Part shown: in pieces, positions 54,821-63,804 of the stretch | How the letters are laid out: the number at the start of each line of letters is the position of its first letter | Numbering within the stretch: position 1 is the first letter of the stretch | Origin: Aquimarina brevivitae | Lineage (GTDB): Bacteria > Bacteroidota > Bacteroidia > Flavobacteriales > Flavobacteriaceae | Assembly: GCF_004216895.1 (NCBI RefSeq) | Contig: NZ_SGXE01000002.1 | Span: 620,001 to 684,000, forward strand | Direction of reading: 5' to 3' | DNA: 64,000 nucleotides | Notes under the pieces: generated by a model | Databases searched by the model: none | The model's input: the letters and a program-made list of their open reading frames with translations, nothing else | What the model was told of the DNA's origin: nothing | Program-made: the position numbers and the translations under genes

Positions 54821-56260
54821 TTAATTTTCTTTAGGAATAGGTCCTTCATATGCTTGTTCACGTTCAGTTTTAAAATCACCAGCAATCGCTCTATATAAAG
54901 CAATACGTATTTCGTACTGCTCTTGTAAAGCATCTAGTAAATCTCGTTGTAGTTGTTGTTGTTGACTAAGTGATAGTAACACGTCTAAATAATTGCTTCC
55001 ACCGTTGGTAAATTCAATTTGAAGTTGATCATTTACCTTTTCTGCCATAGCAACACGATTGGTTAAAATATCAATTCGTTTTTGCTGATTTTTCTCTTGT
55101 ATTAGAGCATCTTCAACTTCTCTAAAAGCGGTTAGTACTGCTTGACCATATTGATACAATTGTTCGTTTTTCACGGCTTCAGTTCGTGTTACTTCAGCGC
55201 GCAACCTACCCCAATAAAGTAAAGGACCAAATAAATTTCCCCGAAGGGTATAGGCCCAATTATTAAATAATTCACTGTAAGTATTGGATCGAGCTTGCGC
55301 TGTAACATTGAATGACAATCGCGGAAATTTATTAGCTACGGCTGCTGCCATATCTCTGTCTAAGGCAAGTAAAGTATTATATTCTCTCAGTATATCTGGT
55401 CTTCTACGTATAAGTTCTAAAGGTAATCCTGTTTGTGGAAGAGCAGGTAGGTCGGGTAATTCTTCAGCAACTTCCAATTCATAATTTTGAGCAGGTACAC
55501 CAGTTAGTACGGCCAATTGATTTTTTAATAAGGCTAAATTAGTTTCATAGATAATTTGGAGCTCTTTAGTTTGTTCCAGGAGTTGACGTTGACGTAAAAT
55601 ATCCACGCCTTTTATTTGACCTCCGCCGAAGCGAATTCGAATTAAACGTATAGCTTTTTCATTTGTTTTGATTTGAGCTTTACTTAATTGTAATTGTTTT
55701 TTTAATGTTACTAATTGAAACCAGGTTCTGGCGATTTCTGCAGAAAGACTCATCGCTATAGCTTGATAATCATAATAAGATGCGTTTGCCCTAAATTCTT
55801 CGGCATCAACACTTGCTCTAATTCTACCCCATAAATCTACCTCGTAACTTACAGTTCCACCAAGTTGAGTGTTTTCTCCACCTGCAAAATCAGGCTCAGG
55901 TCTACTTACCGCAGTTTGCGCACCTAAATCCAATATAGGTAAAAGATTAGTAGAAGTTCGTTTTCTAATGGCATTGGCAGCAATCATACGATGCCAGGCA
56001 CTGGTTAAATTAAAATTATTGGCTAAAGCCTCGTCAATAAGTTGATTGAGTTGGGGATCCTCAAAAGAATGCCACCATTTTTCAGGTAGGGCAACTTTAC
56101 CATTATTAGAAAACATATTTGGGTTTTCAATAGGGGCTTCAATATCTTTTAGTTTTGGTGAACAAGCCTGTATAAGTAAAAAAATACTGATTATAGTCAG
56201 CGGTCTTAGGCGAGTTTGACAAAATAATTTTGATAAAAGTATACGTAATATCAATTTCAT
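54821..56260 (-). CDS. RND efflux outer-membrane factor (NodT/OprM type)
   Basis: A 479-residue outer-membrane lipoprotein channel. Signal and lipobox LLIQAC (Cys33). The two repeated coiled-coil/barrel halves of the TolC/OprM superfamily are visible: WWHSFEDPQLNQLIDEALANN in the first, LELIRRRPDILREY in the middle (the NodT-type conserved segment), and a long heptad-rich helix to the C-terminus. First gene of the operon OMF-MFP-RND. Upstream 56261-56448 is a divergent intergenic region. Confidence 0.92.
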   Translation of the reverse strand: MKLILRILLSKLFCQTRLRPLTIISIFLLIQACSPKLKDIEAPIENPNMFSNNGKVALPEKWWHSFEDPQLNQLIDEALANNFNLTSAWHRMIAANAIRKRTSTNLLPILDLGAQTAVSRPEPDFAGGENTQLGGTVSYEVDLWGRIRASVDAEEFRANASYYDYQAIAMSLSAEIARTWFQLVTLKKQLQLSKAQIKTNEKAIRLIRIRFGGGQIKGVDILRQRQLLEQTKELQIIYETNLALLKNQLAVLTGVPAQNYELEVAEELPDLPALPQTGLPLELIRRRPDILREYNTLLALDRDMAAAVANKFPRLSFNVTAQARSNTYSELFNNWAYTLRGNLFGPLLYWGRLRAEVTRTEAVKNEQLYQYGQAVLTAFREVEDALIQEKNQQKRIDILTNRVAMAEKVNDQLQIEFTNGGSNYLDVLLSLSQQQQLQRDLLDALQEQYEIRIALYRAIAGDFKTEREQAYEGPIPKEN

Positions 56261-56448
56261 ATTTTTTAATAGACTGCAAAATATAGTCTTTTTATAATGG
56301 TAAATGTTTTAAGAAAATTATAATTGTTTATTCTTTTACATTTATTTATAAACAAAAATTAATAAAAACGAATCTTAATGTGAAAAGCGGTTGGCGTTTT
56401 TTACCTTAGAAGGAATTAAGCTACGAACTTTTGAAAAGTTACTTTATT

Positions 56449-57042
56449 ATGGATACGAATAAAATGGTTGAAGAATATATAGATAAGCATCAGGATTGGG
56501 AAGCTGAACTTAAGAAGCTTCGTTCATTAGTTTTGGATTCAGGGTTACAGGAAACGATCAAATGGGGCGCTCCTGTGTACACTTTGAACGGAAAGAACAT
56601 CCTTGGGCTAGGAGCATTTAAATCATATGTAGGGATTTGGTTTTTTCAAGGTGCTCTTTTAGAAGATAAGTTCAACAAATTGTTAAATGCGCAAGAAGGT
56701 AAAACAAAAGCTCTTAGGCAATGGCGTTTTACTGCTTTAGACGAAATAGAAGATGGCTTGGTGCGTGCTTATATCGAAGAGGCAATCGCAAAACATAAAG
56801 AGGGAAAAGAAATTAAATCAGCCCAGGTTCAGAAAACAACTACAATGCCACAGGAGTTAGAGGATGCCTTTACTAAAAACGCTGATTTGAAAAAAGCGTT
56901 TGCAAAATTTACGCCTTATAAACAAAAAGAATTTGTCGAGTATGTAGCTGAAGCAAAACGACCCACAACTAGAGTAAGTAGGGTGACCAAAATTACGCCA
57001 TTAATTTTTGATGGTATAGGGCTAAATGATAAATACAGATAA
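56449..57042 (+). CDS. YdeI/OmdA-like DUF1801 protein
   Basis: I start at ATG 56449 (MDTNKMVEEYIDKHQDWEAEL), in place of a TTG 18 bp earlier. 197 residues. The N-terminal DUF1801 domain (about 10-110) has LQETIKWGAPVYTLNGKNILGLGAFKSYVGIWFF; the C-terminal OmdA-like segment (about 130-197) has KFTPYKQKEFVEYVAEAK. Both domains are typical of YdeI-family proteins. The biochemical role is unknown. Cytosolic, single gene with its own terminator. Confidence 0.88.
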   Translation: MDTNKMVEEYIDKHQDWEAELKKLRSLVLDSGLQETIKWGAPVYTLNGKNILGLGAFKSYVGIWFFQGALLEDKFNKLLNAQEGKTKALRQWRFTALDEIEDGLVRAYIEEAIAKHKEGKEIKSAQVQKTTTMPQELEDAFTKNADLKKAFAKFTPYKQKEFVEYVAEAKRPTTRVSRVTKITPLIFDGIGLNDKYR

Positions 57043-57056
57043 GGCTTAAAAAAAGA

Positions 57057-57087
57057 ACAGTTCAGTAGTATACTGAACTGTCTTTTT
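57057..57087. terminator. Terminator after the YdeI-like gene
   Basis: An 11-bp stem ACAGTTCAGTA / TACTGAACTGT with loop GTA, then CTTTTT. The converging metalloprotease gene ends at 57116. Confidence 0.88.
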
Positions 57088-57115
57088 AAAACTTAAATTA
57101 CGTGAATATATACAC

Positions 57116-57955
57116 TTAGTAAAGAAAATTTAAAGCCGTCACATCATCTTCGTTGAATGGTCTATCTCCACCGTCGGAGCAGGCTAGCATCCAAGAACCA
57201 TCTTCTACTGAAGCTCCGGCCGGAGTTCCAGGAATTTGATTGGCGCCAACGCCACCATCACCTTCGTTTTGAGTAGCGCCACCACAAGATACGCTGCGGT
57301 CGAAATAGTCGGTATGTCTAAAACCGATACAGTGCCCCATTTCGTGTGCTACTATTGTAGCGATACCATTTACATCAAAACCACTGTTTGTAAGTCTTCC
57401 ACTAAGCTGAATTTGATCAAAGGGATCACCTGAAGCGGTTGGGAAACCGGCAGAACCGAGTACCCCGAAAAATTCTAAAAAGAAATTAAGTCTGGTAATC
57501 CGAATATCTGCAGCACTAGAGGAGGAGATTCGCTGAAAATTCAATTCTAGATTCTCTGCATTATAGCGTTGAATGGCTAAATCAATTCCTTGACTAGTTG
57601 CTGAATTAAAGCCAAAAAAACCACCTTGGCGAGCATATACCGTAATGGTTCTACTACCATTGGTAGCTACCAAATTATCGGTACTATACTGCTTGGATTG
57701 CAAGTCAAGGCTTTTTCCAATCGTTGTATTGAGAATATCTTTTTCGGGTATAAAGATATCACCCTCCACGATATAACCTTCTTCGTACGCAATTGGGGGT
57801 TGATCGGTGACATTAAATCCTGCTTGTTCTAATTTGTTTAGAATTTCAACAGGAACTTCTTGAAGTGTTGGAGTTTCTTCTTTGTCTTTTTCACAAGACA
57901 CTAGTGAAGCACTTAATACTACAATAAGTGCTGTAAGTACACTGAGTTTTTTCAT
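57116..57955 (-). CDS. M57-type zinc metalloprotease lipoprotein
   Basis: A 279-residue lipoprotein with lipobox Cys21 followed by EKDKEE, an acidic patch consistent with surface exposure. A propeptide-like N-terminal region (about 30-100) precedes a short metzincin-type catalytic domain with the zinc motif AHEMGHCIGFRH (H204, E205, H208, H214) and TDY after it. Cysteines at C209, SCGG and LACSDGG may pair. The family is the M57-like dual-action proteases of Bacteroidota. Substrate unknown. Single gene. Confidence 0.85.
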   Translation of the reverse strand: MKKLSVLTALIVVLSASLVSCEKDKEETPTLQEVPVEILNKLEQAGFNVTDQPPIAYEEGYIVEGDIFIPEKDILNTTIGKSLDLQSKQYSTDNLVATNGSRTITVYARQGGFFGFNSATSQGIDLAIQRYNAENLELNFQRISSSSAADIRITRLNFFLEFFGVLGSAGFPTASGDPFDQIQLSGRLTNSGFDVNGIATIVAHEMGHCIGFRHTDYFDRSVSCGGATQNEGDGGVGANQIPGTPAGASVEDGSWMLACSDGGDRPFNEDDVTALNFLY

Positions 57956-58075
57956 AGTGAGTAAATATTTAAGTTGGATTTGTATTACCTTGAAGATACT
58001 TGAAAATCAACTAATAAACAATGACTCACTACAATTTTAAGAATTAATTAATTTATGCTCAGCATATTTAGTTTT

Positions 58076-58735
58076 TTAGATTTTTTCTGTCAGCCAGTTG
58101 TTAAATTCATAAAAGTTGGAAGGATGAACACCGTGTCCAACAGGAAACTCTTTTAGTGTGGTATGAATTCCTAGTTCCTTTAAAAACTCAGGTGCTTTTC
58201 GCGCCCATTGCACCGGAATCACTTGATCTACAGAACCGTGAGAGCAATATATGTCAATATTTGAAAAATCGTTGCTAGCATATCCGTCTTTTAAAATATC
58301 TGGGTTTAGGTACCCACTTAAGGCTATTACCTTAGATACTTTTTCTGGATACGATAAGGCTACCGCATAGCTAAGTATACAACCCTGACTAAATCCTAAT
58401 AAGGTTACATTGTTAGGGTCTAAATCGTAAGCTGTTACAGCTTCAGTAATGAAGTTGGCAATTTTATCTCTACTTTCTATCGCTTGTTTGTCGTCACTAA
58501 ATTTTCCATTGGTATTATCAAAATAAATAGCATACCAAGCATTACCAAAGGGTTGCATAGGATAAGGAGCTCTTACTGAAATAATGAATAATTCATCCGG
58601 AAGTTCTGAAGCAAAAGAAAACAAATCATTTTCATCACTTCCATATCCGTGGAACATAAATAACACAGGTGGTTTTTCCTTTGTAGTTTTTGGGGCTCTA
58701 ATAATATGATATAGTGATAGTGATTCTGTTTTCAT
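58076..58735 (-). CDS. Carboxylesterase/phospholipase-type alpha/beta hydrolase
   Basis: A 219-residue cytosolic hydrolase of the carboxylesterase/phospholipase/thioesterase (EstB, APT-like) family. The oxyanion strand is FMFHGYGSDENDLF; triad S116 in LGFSQGC, D170 in HGSVDQVIP and H201 in PVGHGVHP. Length is typical. It is the last gene of the operon beginning at 63097, 5 bp after the LAS-peptidase gene. Confidence 0.9.
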   Translation of the reverse strand: MKTESLSLYHIIRAPKTTKEKPPVLFMFHGYGSDENDLFSFASELPDELFIISVRAPYPMQPFGNAWYAIYFDNTNGKFSDDKQAIESRDKIANFITEAVTAYDLDPNNVTLLGFSQGCILSYAVALSYPEKVSKVIALSGYLNPDILKDGYASNDFSNIDIYCSHGSVDQVIPVQWARKAPEFLKELGIHTTLKEFPVGHGVHPSNFYEFNNWLTEKI

Positions 58736-58740
58736 TGCAA

Positions 58741-59553
58741 TTATCGTATTTGTAAGTGTATATGATCATCGTGCCGAACTGCTTGGCACCCGTGAAATCT
58801 TATTTTTTGATCGTATAAATGTAATCGTTTTTTAAGGTGTGGTTCAATAAAGACTTTTTCTATTGTATTGTGCTTGATAATGCTCAAAAGTAAGTCTTTT
58901 GTTGGTTCTTCTGCAAATTTGAGATTGTTATCTAGGGTTCCGAAAGTTAAATAACGGGTTAGGTCATACTGAGTATTGCCTCTTTCTTTGCAATATTGGG
59001 TTTGATCAAATTCTTTTGGTTTAGGGTTTTCAAAGTAACCATAACCACTTATAGTGGGTTTGGAATTGGTTACTTGATCTTTTGTGTTCTGATAAATAAA
59101 GCTAATATCTAGTTTTTTTCCATCATCGTGACTTAGATGTGGAAATAATGGATATCCATTAATAAAGGGAAAATTAGCATCCAAATACACAAGTTGAATA
59201 CCAGGATGTTTTTTGTAAAAATCTTCTGCTATTTCCTGAATTGTTGATTGAAATTCAGTCCTCACATAGTTTCTATTACAAAGTTTAGTGAAAGTAGAAT
59301 GGGCTTGGACTCTATGATTTTCAAGGATAGGTTCTCGACCAAATAGGGAGGCTACATACGGTACAATCACGAACGAAGTGAACAGATATAATAAAGTAAA
59401 TACAACTAGTTTCTTGAGTCGATAGTAGGGTGTTGTTCTTTTAAGTGCAACTTCAATAAGTAGATAAACTATACCACCTATTTGTGTTATCGTAGTTAAA
59501 ATAAAAAATAACAGTATTTTGCTAAAGACTCTTACTCCTTTTAAAATCATCAA
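58741..59553 (-). CDS. Membrane-anchored LAS-family metallopeptidase-like protein
   Basis: A 270-residue protein with two N-terminal helices (about 12-36 and 49-70) and a periplasmic domain. The domain has the zinc ligands of LAS peptidases (D-Ala-D-Ala peptidases and murein endopeptidase MepA): SHDDGKKLDIS with H142 and D149, and HDDHIHLQIR with H264/H266 as the last ligand, ending at the C-terminus. I infer peptidoglycan cross-bridge or stem-peptide cleavage. The fusion to two membrane helices is unusual for this family. In operon with DUF4870 (14 bp) and the downstream esterase. Confidence 0.72.
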   Translation of the reverse strand: MMILKGVRVFSKILLFFILTTITQIGGIVYLLIEVALKRTTPYYRLKKLVVFTLLYLFTSFVIVPYVASLFGREPILENHRVQAHSTFTKLCNRNYVRTEFQSTIQEIAEDFYKKHPGIQLVYLDANFPFINGYPLFPHLSHDDGKKLDISFIYQNTKDQVTNSKPTISGYGYFENPKPKEFDQTQYCKERGNTQYDLTRYLTFGTLDNNLKFAEEPTKDLLLSIIKHNTIEKVFIEPHLKKRLHLYDQKIRFHGCQAVRHDDHIHLQIR

Positions 59554-59567
59554 AATTTCTGCCGGAT

Positions 59568-59897
59568 TTATTCAATAAAGGTAAACCACTCTTGGAAAAA
59601 TCGACCAATTATTGGAGCTTCCTTTTTCTCTTCGCGTACCGCTGTAATAATTCCATAAATCCATAAGACAAAAATAAATACATAAAATGAAGATGAAATT
59701 ACCCAAGAATCAAATAAACTGACCAATGCACCTAGAAGATAGAAGGATAAGTTTATGCCTAGTGCTTGTCGTATATGAAAACTTGCAAATTGATTCTTAT
59801 TGTCATTATTCATAAAGAAGGCTATTATTGTTCCAACAATTGTTATATAGGCTACAATAGCTGCCGTTTTACCTTGTTTTGCATAATCTGATTCCAT
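59568..59897 (-). CDS. DUF4870-family small membrane protein
   Basis: A 109-residue protein with three or four membrane helices, with the DUF4870/Tic20-like core FHIRQALGINLSFYLLGAL. Function unknown. It lies 24 bp after the dihydroorotase-like gene and 14 bp before the LAS-peptidase gene, in the same operon. Confidence 0.85.
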   Translation of the reverse strand: MESDYAKQGKTAAIVAYITIVGTIIAFFMNNDNKNQFASFHIRQALGINLSFYLLGALVSLFDSWVISSSFYVFIFVLWIYGIITAVREEKKEAPIIGRFFQEWFTFIE

Positions 59898-59921
59898 ACT
59901 AAATGTTTCTTACTATTGAAA

Positions 59922-61175
59922 TTATTGTAATACTTTTTGTTTGTTCGCGATAATACCAAACACTTCACCTTTGAGTTCGCTACCCATAAACGCGCTATTC
60001 TTTGAAGTTGACTTGATGTCTTTGTTTGAAAACGTATAGGTTTTATCAGGGTTAAAGAGCGTTAAATCTGCTTGGTTACCAACATCTATTGAAGGCGATT
60101 GTAATTCAAAAACCCTTCTACCATTTGTAAACATTTTGACTGTCTCTCGTGCCCCAAGAATTTTATTGATTACTCCAAAAGCTGACTCCAGGCCAATAGT
60201 TCCATACTTGGCATTATCAAACTCTACTTTTTTATGCTCGATATCCATTGGAGAATGATCTGATGTTATCATATCAATAGTGCCGTCTGTAATTCCTGTT
60301 AATAACGCTTCCACATCATCCTGCGTTCGTAATGGAGGTCGCACTTTCATATTGGTATCAAAAGTCGATAATTGATCATCTGTTAAACTCAAATGATGTA
60401 CGGATACACTACAACTTACTTGTAATCCTTTTTGTTTAGCTTCTTTAATAAGAGCTACAGACTTGGCAGTTGAAATGGTTGGTATATGAAGTTTACCTCC
60501 AGTATATTCCAAAATAAAAAGATCCCTGGTAATTTGTAATTCTTCTGCTAATGCTGGTATGCCTTTTAGACCTAACAACGTACTGTTTGTTCCTTCATTG
60601 ACCATTCCGTGGCTAGCAATTTGATGATCCTGTGGATAGGATAACACAAGACCATTAAAATTTTGGGCGTACAAAAGCGCTAGCTTCAATAGATTTGGAT
60701 TTTTAATGGGTCGTTGATAATCAGAAAAGGCAATCGCTCCCGCAGTTTTCATATCGTATAACTCCGCTAACTCCAAGCCTTCTCCTTTGAGCGTTAATGT
60801 CCCCATTGGAGATAAGGTAACGGCATTTTGATGTGCTTGCCCGTGTAGATATCTTATAGTAGCACTATTATCTATAACGGGTTGCGTTATTGGATTCAAA
60901 GCTATAGCACTAAATCCACTTTTTGCAGCTACTTCAAGACCGTTTGCTAAAGTTTCGCGTTCTTCAAACCCGGGTTCTCCATAGCTTACACTACTATCAA
61001 ACCATCCTGGAGAAACATGAAGGTTTTGATACGAAATCACATCTACTTCATTAGATGCGTTTATATTATCTTCAATTGCTGCGATAGCGCCATCTTTAAT
61101 AAGAATGTCTACAGTTTTTGCATCAAATTTGGAGTTGGGGTCTATTATGGTAGCAGCCTTGAGTAAGATGTTCAT
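59922..61175 (-). CDS. Dihydroorotase homologue missing the HxH metal site
   Basis: A 417-residue amidohydrolase-fold protein of the PyrC family (type I). Active enzymes have DxHVHLREPG; here the block is FDSSVSYGEPG, so the two metal-binding histidines are S62 and S64 and the substrate arginine is G66. The later DHSP motif and the flanking fold (VSPGWFD, ITSDHSPMD) remain. Zinc binding and dihydroorotate hydrolysis are therefore unlikely. It resembles non-catalytic PyrC-like partners of aspartate transcarbamylase; a functional pyrC elsewhere would be expected. Its start overlaps the BatA-domain gene by 4 bp (coupled). Confidence 0.88.
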   Translation of the reverse strand: MNILLKAATIIDPNSKFDAKTVDILIKDGAIAAIEDNINASNEVDVISYQNLHVSPGWFDSSVSYGEPGFEERETLANGLEVAAKSGFSAIALNPITQPVIDNSATIRYLHGQAHQNAVTLSPMGTLTLKGEGLELAELYDMKTAGAIAFSDYQRPIKNPNLLKLALLYAQNFNGLVLSYPQDHQIASHGMVNEGTNSTLLGLKGIPALAEELQITRDLFILEYTGGKLHIPTISTAKSVALIKEAKQKGLQVSCSVSVHHLSLTDDQLSTFDTNMKVRPPLRTQDDVEALLTGITDGTIDMITSDHSPMDIEHKKVEFDNAKYGTIGLESAFGVINKILGARETVKMFTNGRRVFELQSPSIDVGNQADLTLFNPDKTYTFSNKDIKSTSKNSAFMGSELKGEVFGIIANKQKVLQ

Positions 61176-63097
61176 TTCAGATATTTTAAAAGCAGAATTT
61201 CAATAAGTAAAAACACCAAGGCAAAAATAACAAACCATTTCCAAAGTTCGTTAATTGTAGCGTCCTCTTTTATTTCTTCAAACAAATCAGAAACACTATC
61301 GTATACTTGATATGTAGCATTAGTAGTCAAACTGTGGTACTGTAAATTACTTTCGGAACTATCGTAATTATAACCTAGGTATTGGATAGGTTTACCGTCA
61401 TTCATTATAGCGTATATACCCGCTTTTGTGGGAACATCATCAGTAGTCAGTCTCACCTTTGTCGGTAGACTTTGCTGTAAAGGTATGATACTTTCATCTT
61501 TGGACTCTAATCGGAGTACTCCATCCTGGCTTAAGGATATAGGAACTTCAAAAACGTTTGTTTTTCCGATAGTATAGGATATCTCAGGAACTTTAAGACT
61601 TAATTTGCCTATTTTGTATAAAGTAGGAACGATCAAAGGAGAATTTTTAAAATTTGAATTTCCCTTGGATAAAGAGGCGGTAAAGACTAAAACATTATTT
61701 TGTTTAAAAAGAAATGGACTATCATCTTCATACAATAAAACAGCATTAGAGCTTTGAGTGGCGTAAAAGCTATTTACTTTAGGGTACTGAAAATTACTAA
61801 CTTCTTTGTCAAAAACTCCATTATATATAGGATGAGAAAATTGAATTGTTGTTATCTTTTTTTCTTGAATCAGTTTTTGATAAAATCGAGTATTTCCGGT
61901 TAATGTAAAAAATTGATTGTAGGATGATATGGTACCATTAACGGCAGGCACAAAAACTACGAAACCTCCCTTATCAACAAAGGATTTCAAGCTATTGGTT
62001 AAGGAAACAGGAATTTCTTTTAATTCATTAAGTACAATTAAATTAGCTGACTCAAAATCATTATAATTTACATTGGTTAAATCATATGAGGTGTACTTGA
62101 ACTCATCGGAGGTATAGATATTTTGTAAATACTTATCATCACCTTCATTGATGGTGATTACCTTAATCTTCTCTGGTTGATTGAGGGTAAAATATCTTTT
62201 ATTGTCAAAATTTAAGGCAGGTTCATTGATGATAACACGACCTTGTGTTAAGCTATTTTCATTGAGCTTAAAAGTGGCATTAGCGGTACTATTTTTTTTG
62301 ATGTTTACTGCAGTTTTACCTAATAGTATTTGATCATTATAAAAAGATAAAGAGATATTATCAGCGTCTTTGCCAGTTGAGCGTAATCGGACTTGTAATA
62401 AGAGGTCATTTTTTTCATCACGATCCAGGTATAAACTATCAATTGCCACATTGGTGTTGCTTATTGGAGTAAGTTGAACAAGGCTTATAGTACTGTCGTT
62501 GCTATTTGTTAAGTCAAAAGGCTGCCCTTTTTGTTGAAAATCAGAAATCAATATGATTCTATTAATTGTTTCTTGTGTTTTACCTAGCATTTGACTTGCT
62601 TTGAGGTAAGCAGCGCTGTAAGGCATTTGATAAGAGGAATAGTCTAATTGTAATAAATCATTCTGAATATCCTTTTTAGTAATAGCGTTGTAAGTTTCAG
62701 TATTTGTAAATAACGAAAATTGTTGATCCTCTGGGATATCACTTAGCAACTCTTGTACTGCCCTTTTTAAAAGAGCACCTTTAGGTCCCCGGGCTTCCAT
62801 GCTAAATGAATTATCTAAATAAATAACGGTCTTAGTCTTTTTTCCGATTACTGTTGTGTTAGCAGTAAAAGGCTGAGCAAAGGCGATTATGATAGCAGCT
62901 AATGCGAGTAGTCTGGTAATTAGGGTTAACCATTTCTTTAATTGTGAACTTTTTCGAGTTTGTAGGACTACCTTTTTTAAAAACTGAACATTGGTAAATG
63001 CTACTTTTTGAAATCTTCTAAGTTGAAAAAGATGTACAAGGATAGGTATTAATAACGCAAATAAAGCATATAAAAGTTCAGGGTGTTTAAATTGCAT
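61172..63097 (-). CDS. BatA-domain membrane protein with VWA-like region
   Basis: A 641-residue protein. The N-terminal two-helix BatA region (TIGR02226 type: MQFKHPELLYALFALLIPILVHLFQLRRF and LTLITRLLALAAIIIAFAQP) is followed by a VWA-like segment (about 85-200) containing YLDNSFSMEARGPKG, which has a partial MIDAS (DNSFS). A large periplasmic part and a last helix (about 620-638) complete it. Conserved in Bacteroidota just upstream of the dihydroorotase-like gene; function unknown. First gene of a five-gene operon to 58076. Confidence 0.88.
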   Translation of the reverse strand: MQFKHPELLYALFALLIPILVHLFQLRRFQKVAFTNVQFLKKVVLQTRKSSQLKKWLTLITRLLALAAIIIAFAQPFTANTTVIGKKTKTVIYLDNSFSMEARGPKGALLKRAVQELLSDIPEDQQFSLFTNTETYNAITKKDIQNDLLQLDYSSYQMPYSAAYLKASQMLGKTQETINRIILISDFQQKGQPFDLTNSNDSTISLVQLTPISNTNVAIDSLYLDRDEKNDLLLQVRLRSTGKDADNISLSFYNDQILLGKTAVNIKKNSTANATFKLNENSLTQGRVIINEPALNFDNKRYFTLNQPEKIKVITINEGDDKYLQNIYTSDEFKYTSYDLTNVNYNDFESANLIVLNELKEIPVSLTNSLKSFVDKGGFVVFVPAVNGTISSYNQFFTLTGNTRFYQKLIQEKKITTIQFSHPIYNGVFDKEVSNFQYPKVNSFYATQSSNAVLLYEDDSPFLFKQNNVLVFTASLSKGNSNFKNSPLIVPTLYKIGKLSLKVPEISYTIGKTNVFEVPISLSQDGVLRLESKDESIIPLQQSLPTKVRLTTDDVPTKAGIYAIMNDGKPIQYLGYNYDSSESNLQYHSLTTNATYQVYDSVSDLFEEIKEDATINELWKWFVIFALVFLLIEILLLKYLK

Positions 63098-63202
63098 CTA
63101 TACGTACGTTTTCGTAAAAATACTATAAGATTTTAGAAATACGAATCTGGGTTAAGGAATTATGGTAAATTTTAGGAAAAAGAATAATCAGGGTATAAAA
63201 AA

Positions 63203-63225
63203 AAGCGGAAGAATTCTTCCGCTTC
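63203..63225 (-). terminator. Terminator of the outer-membrane barrel gene
   Basis: Palindrome AAGCGGAAGAATTCTTCCGCTT (loop about GAATTC), followed on the minus strand by a T run. Confidence 0.85.
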
Positions 63226-63245
63226 TATAATTTTTATATTCTGTT

Positions 63246-63773
63246 TTAGAAGATGTAATATCCTACTGAAATCTGAAAGTTAGAGTTTTTGATATCCGCA
63301 TCGCTTGAAATATCAGTTAGTCCAAAATTATACCTAACTTGACCAAAGAATGATCCTAATTCAACACCTGCACCAAGCGCTCCACTTAAATCAAAACTTT
63401 CAATATCTCCAACATCATCTCCTTCATTTACCACAAAACCAAATTGAGGTCCTGCTTCTACACTAAATACTTTAGCGAATTTTAATTTAGCTAAGATAGG
63501 CACGTTTAAATAATCTACATTAAGATCGAAACTTTCGAACTCAGCCCCTTGTGCAGAGTAGATTACCTCTGGTTGAATAGCAAACATCCCTGCCAAACTA
63601 AACTGAACTACACCACCAATGTGATATCCTGTACGACCATCAAGGCCATCCGCATCGTCACCTGATAAACTGGCAAAGTTAACCCCACCTTTAAAACCTA
63701 ATTTAATGTCCTGTGCAGTTGTAACTGTGGTAAAACCAACAAGCATCACTGCTAAAATCAATAGTTTTTTCAT
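63246..63773 (-). CDS. Small outer-membrane beta-barrel protein
   Basis: A 175-residue protein with signal peptide MKKLLILAVMLVGFTTVTTAQ and an eight-strand barrel of the porin-family/OMP_b-brl_2 type (LGFKGGVNFASLSG, FAIQPEVIYSAQGAEF, FSVEAGPQFGFVVNEG, GQVRYNFGLTDI). It ends in an aromatic residue (YYIF), the usual outer-membrane assembly signal. The role is unknown. A -7 box lies upstream at 63797-63804 and a terminator just beyond the stop. Confidence 0.92.
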   Translation of the reverse strand: MKKLLILAVMLVGFTTVTTAQDIKLGFKGGVNFASLSGDDADGLDGRTGYHIGGVVQFSLAGMFAIQPEVIYSAQGAEFESFDLNVDYLNVPILAKLKFAKVFSVEAGPQFGFVVNEGDDVGDIESFDLSGALGAGVELGSFFGQVRYNFGLTDISSDADIKNSNFQISVGYYIF

Positions 63774-63796
63774 AATTGTTATTTTAAGACTTTAAT

Positions 63797-63804
63797 CAAA
63801 TATA
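63797..63804 (-). promoter_or_regulatory. Probable -7 box of the barrel gene
   Basis: TATATTTG on the minus strand, 24 nt before the ATG at 63773. The stretch 63774-64000 holds no supported gene; a 31-codon ORF (63834-63929) lacks any further evidence. Confidence 0.5.

Noticed and set aside
50493-56260. Whether the efflux operon was horizontally acquired
   Set aside because: Base composition and codon use look like the neighbours, and no integrase, repeat or tRNA junction is present.
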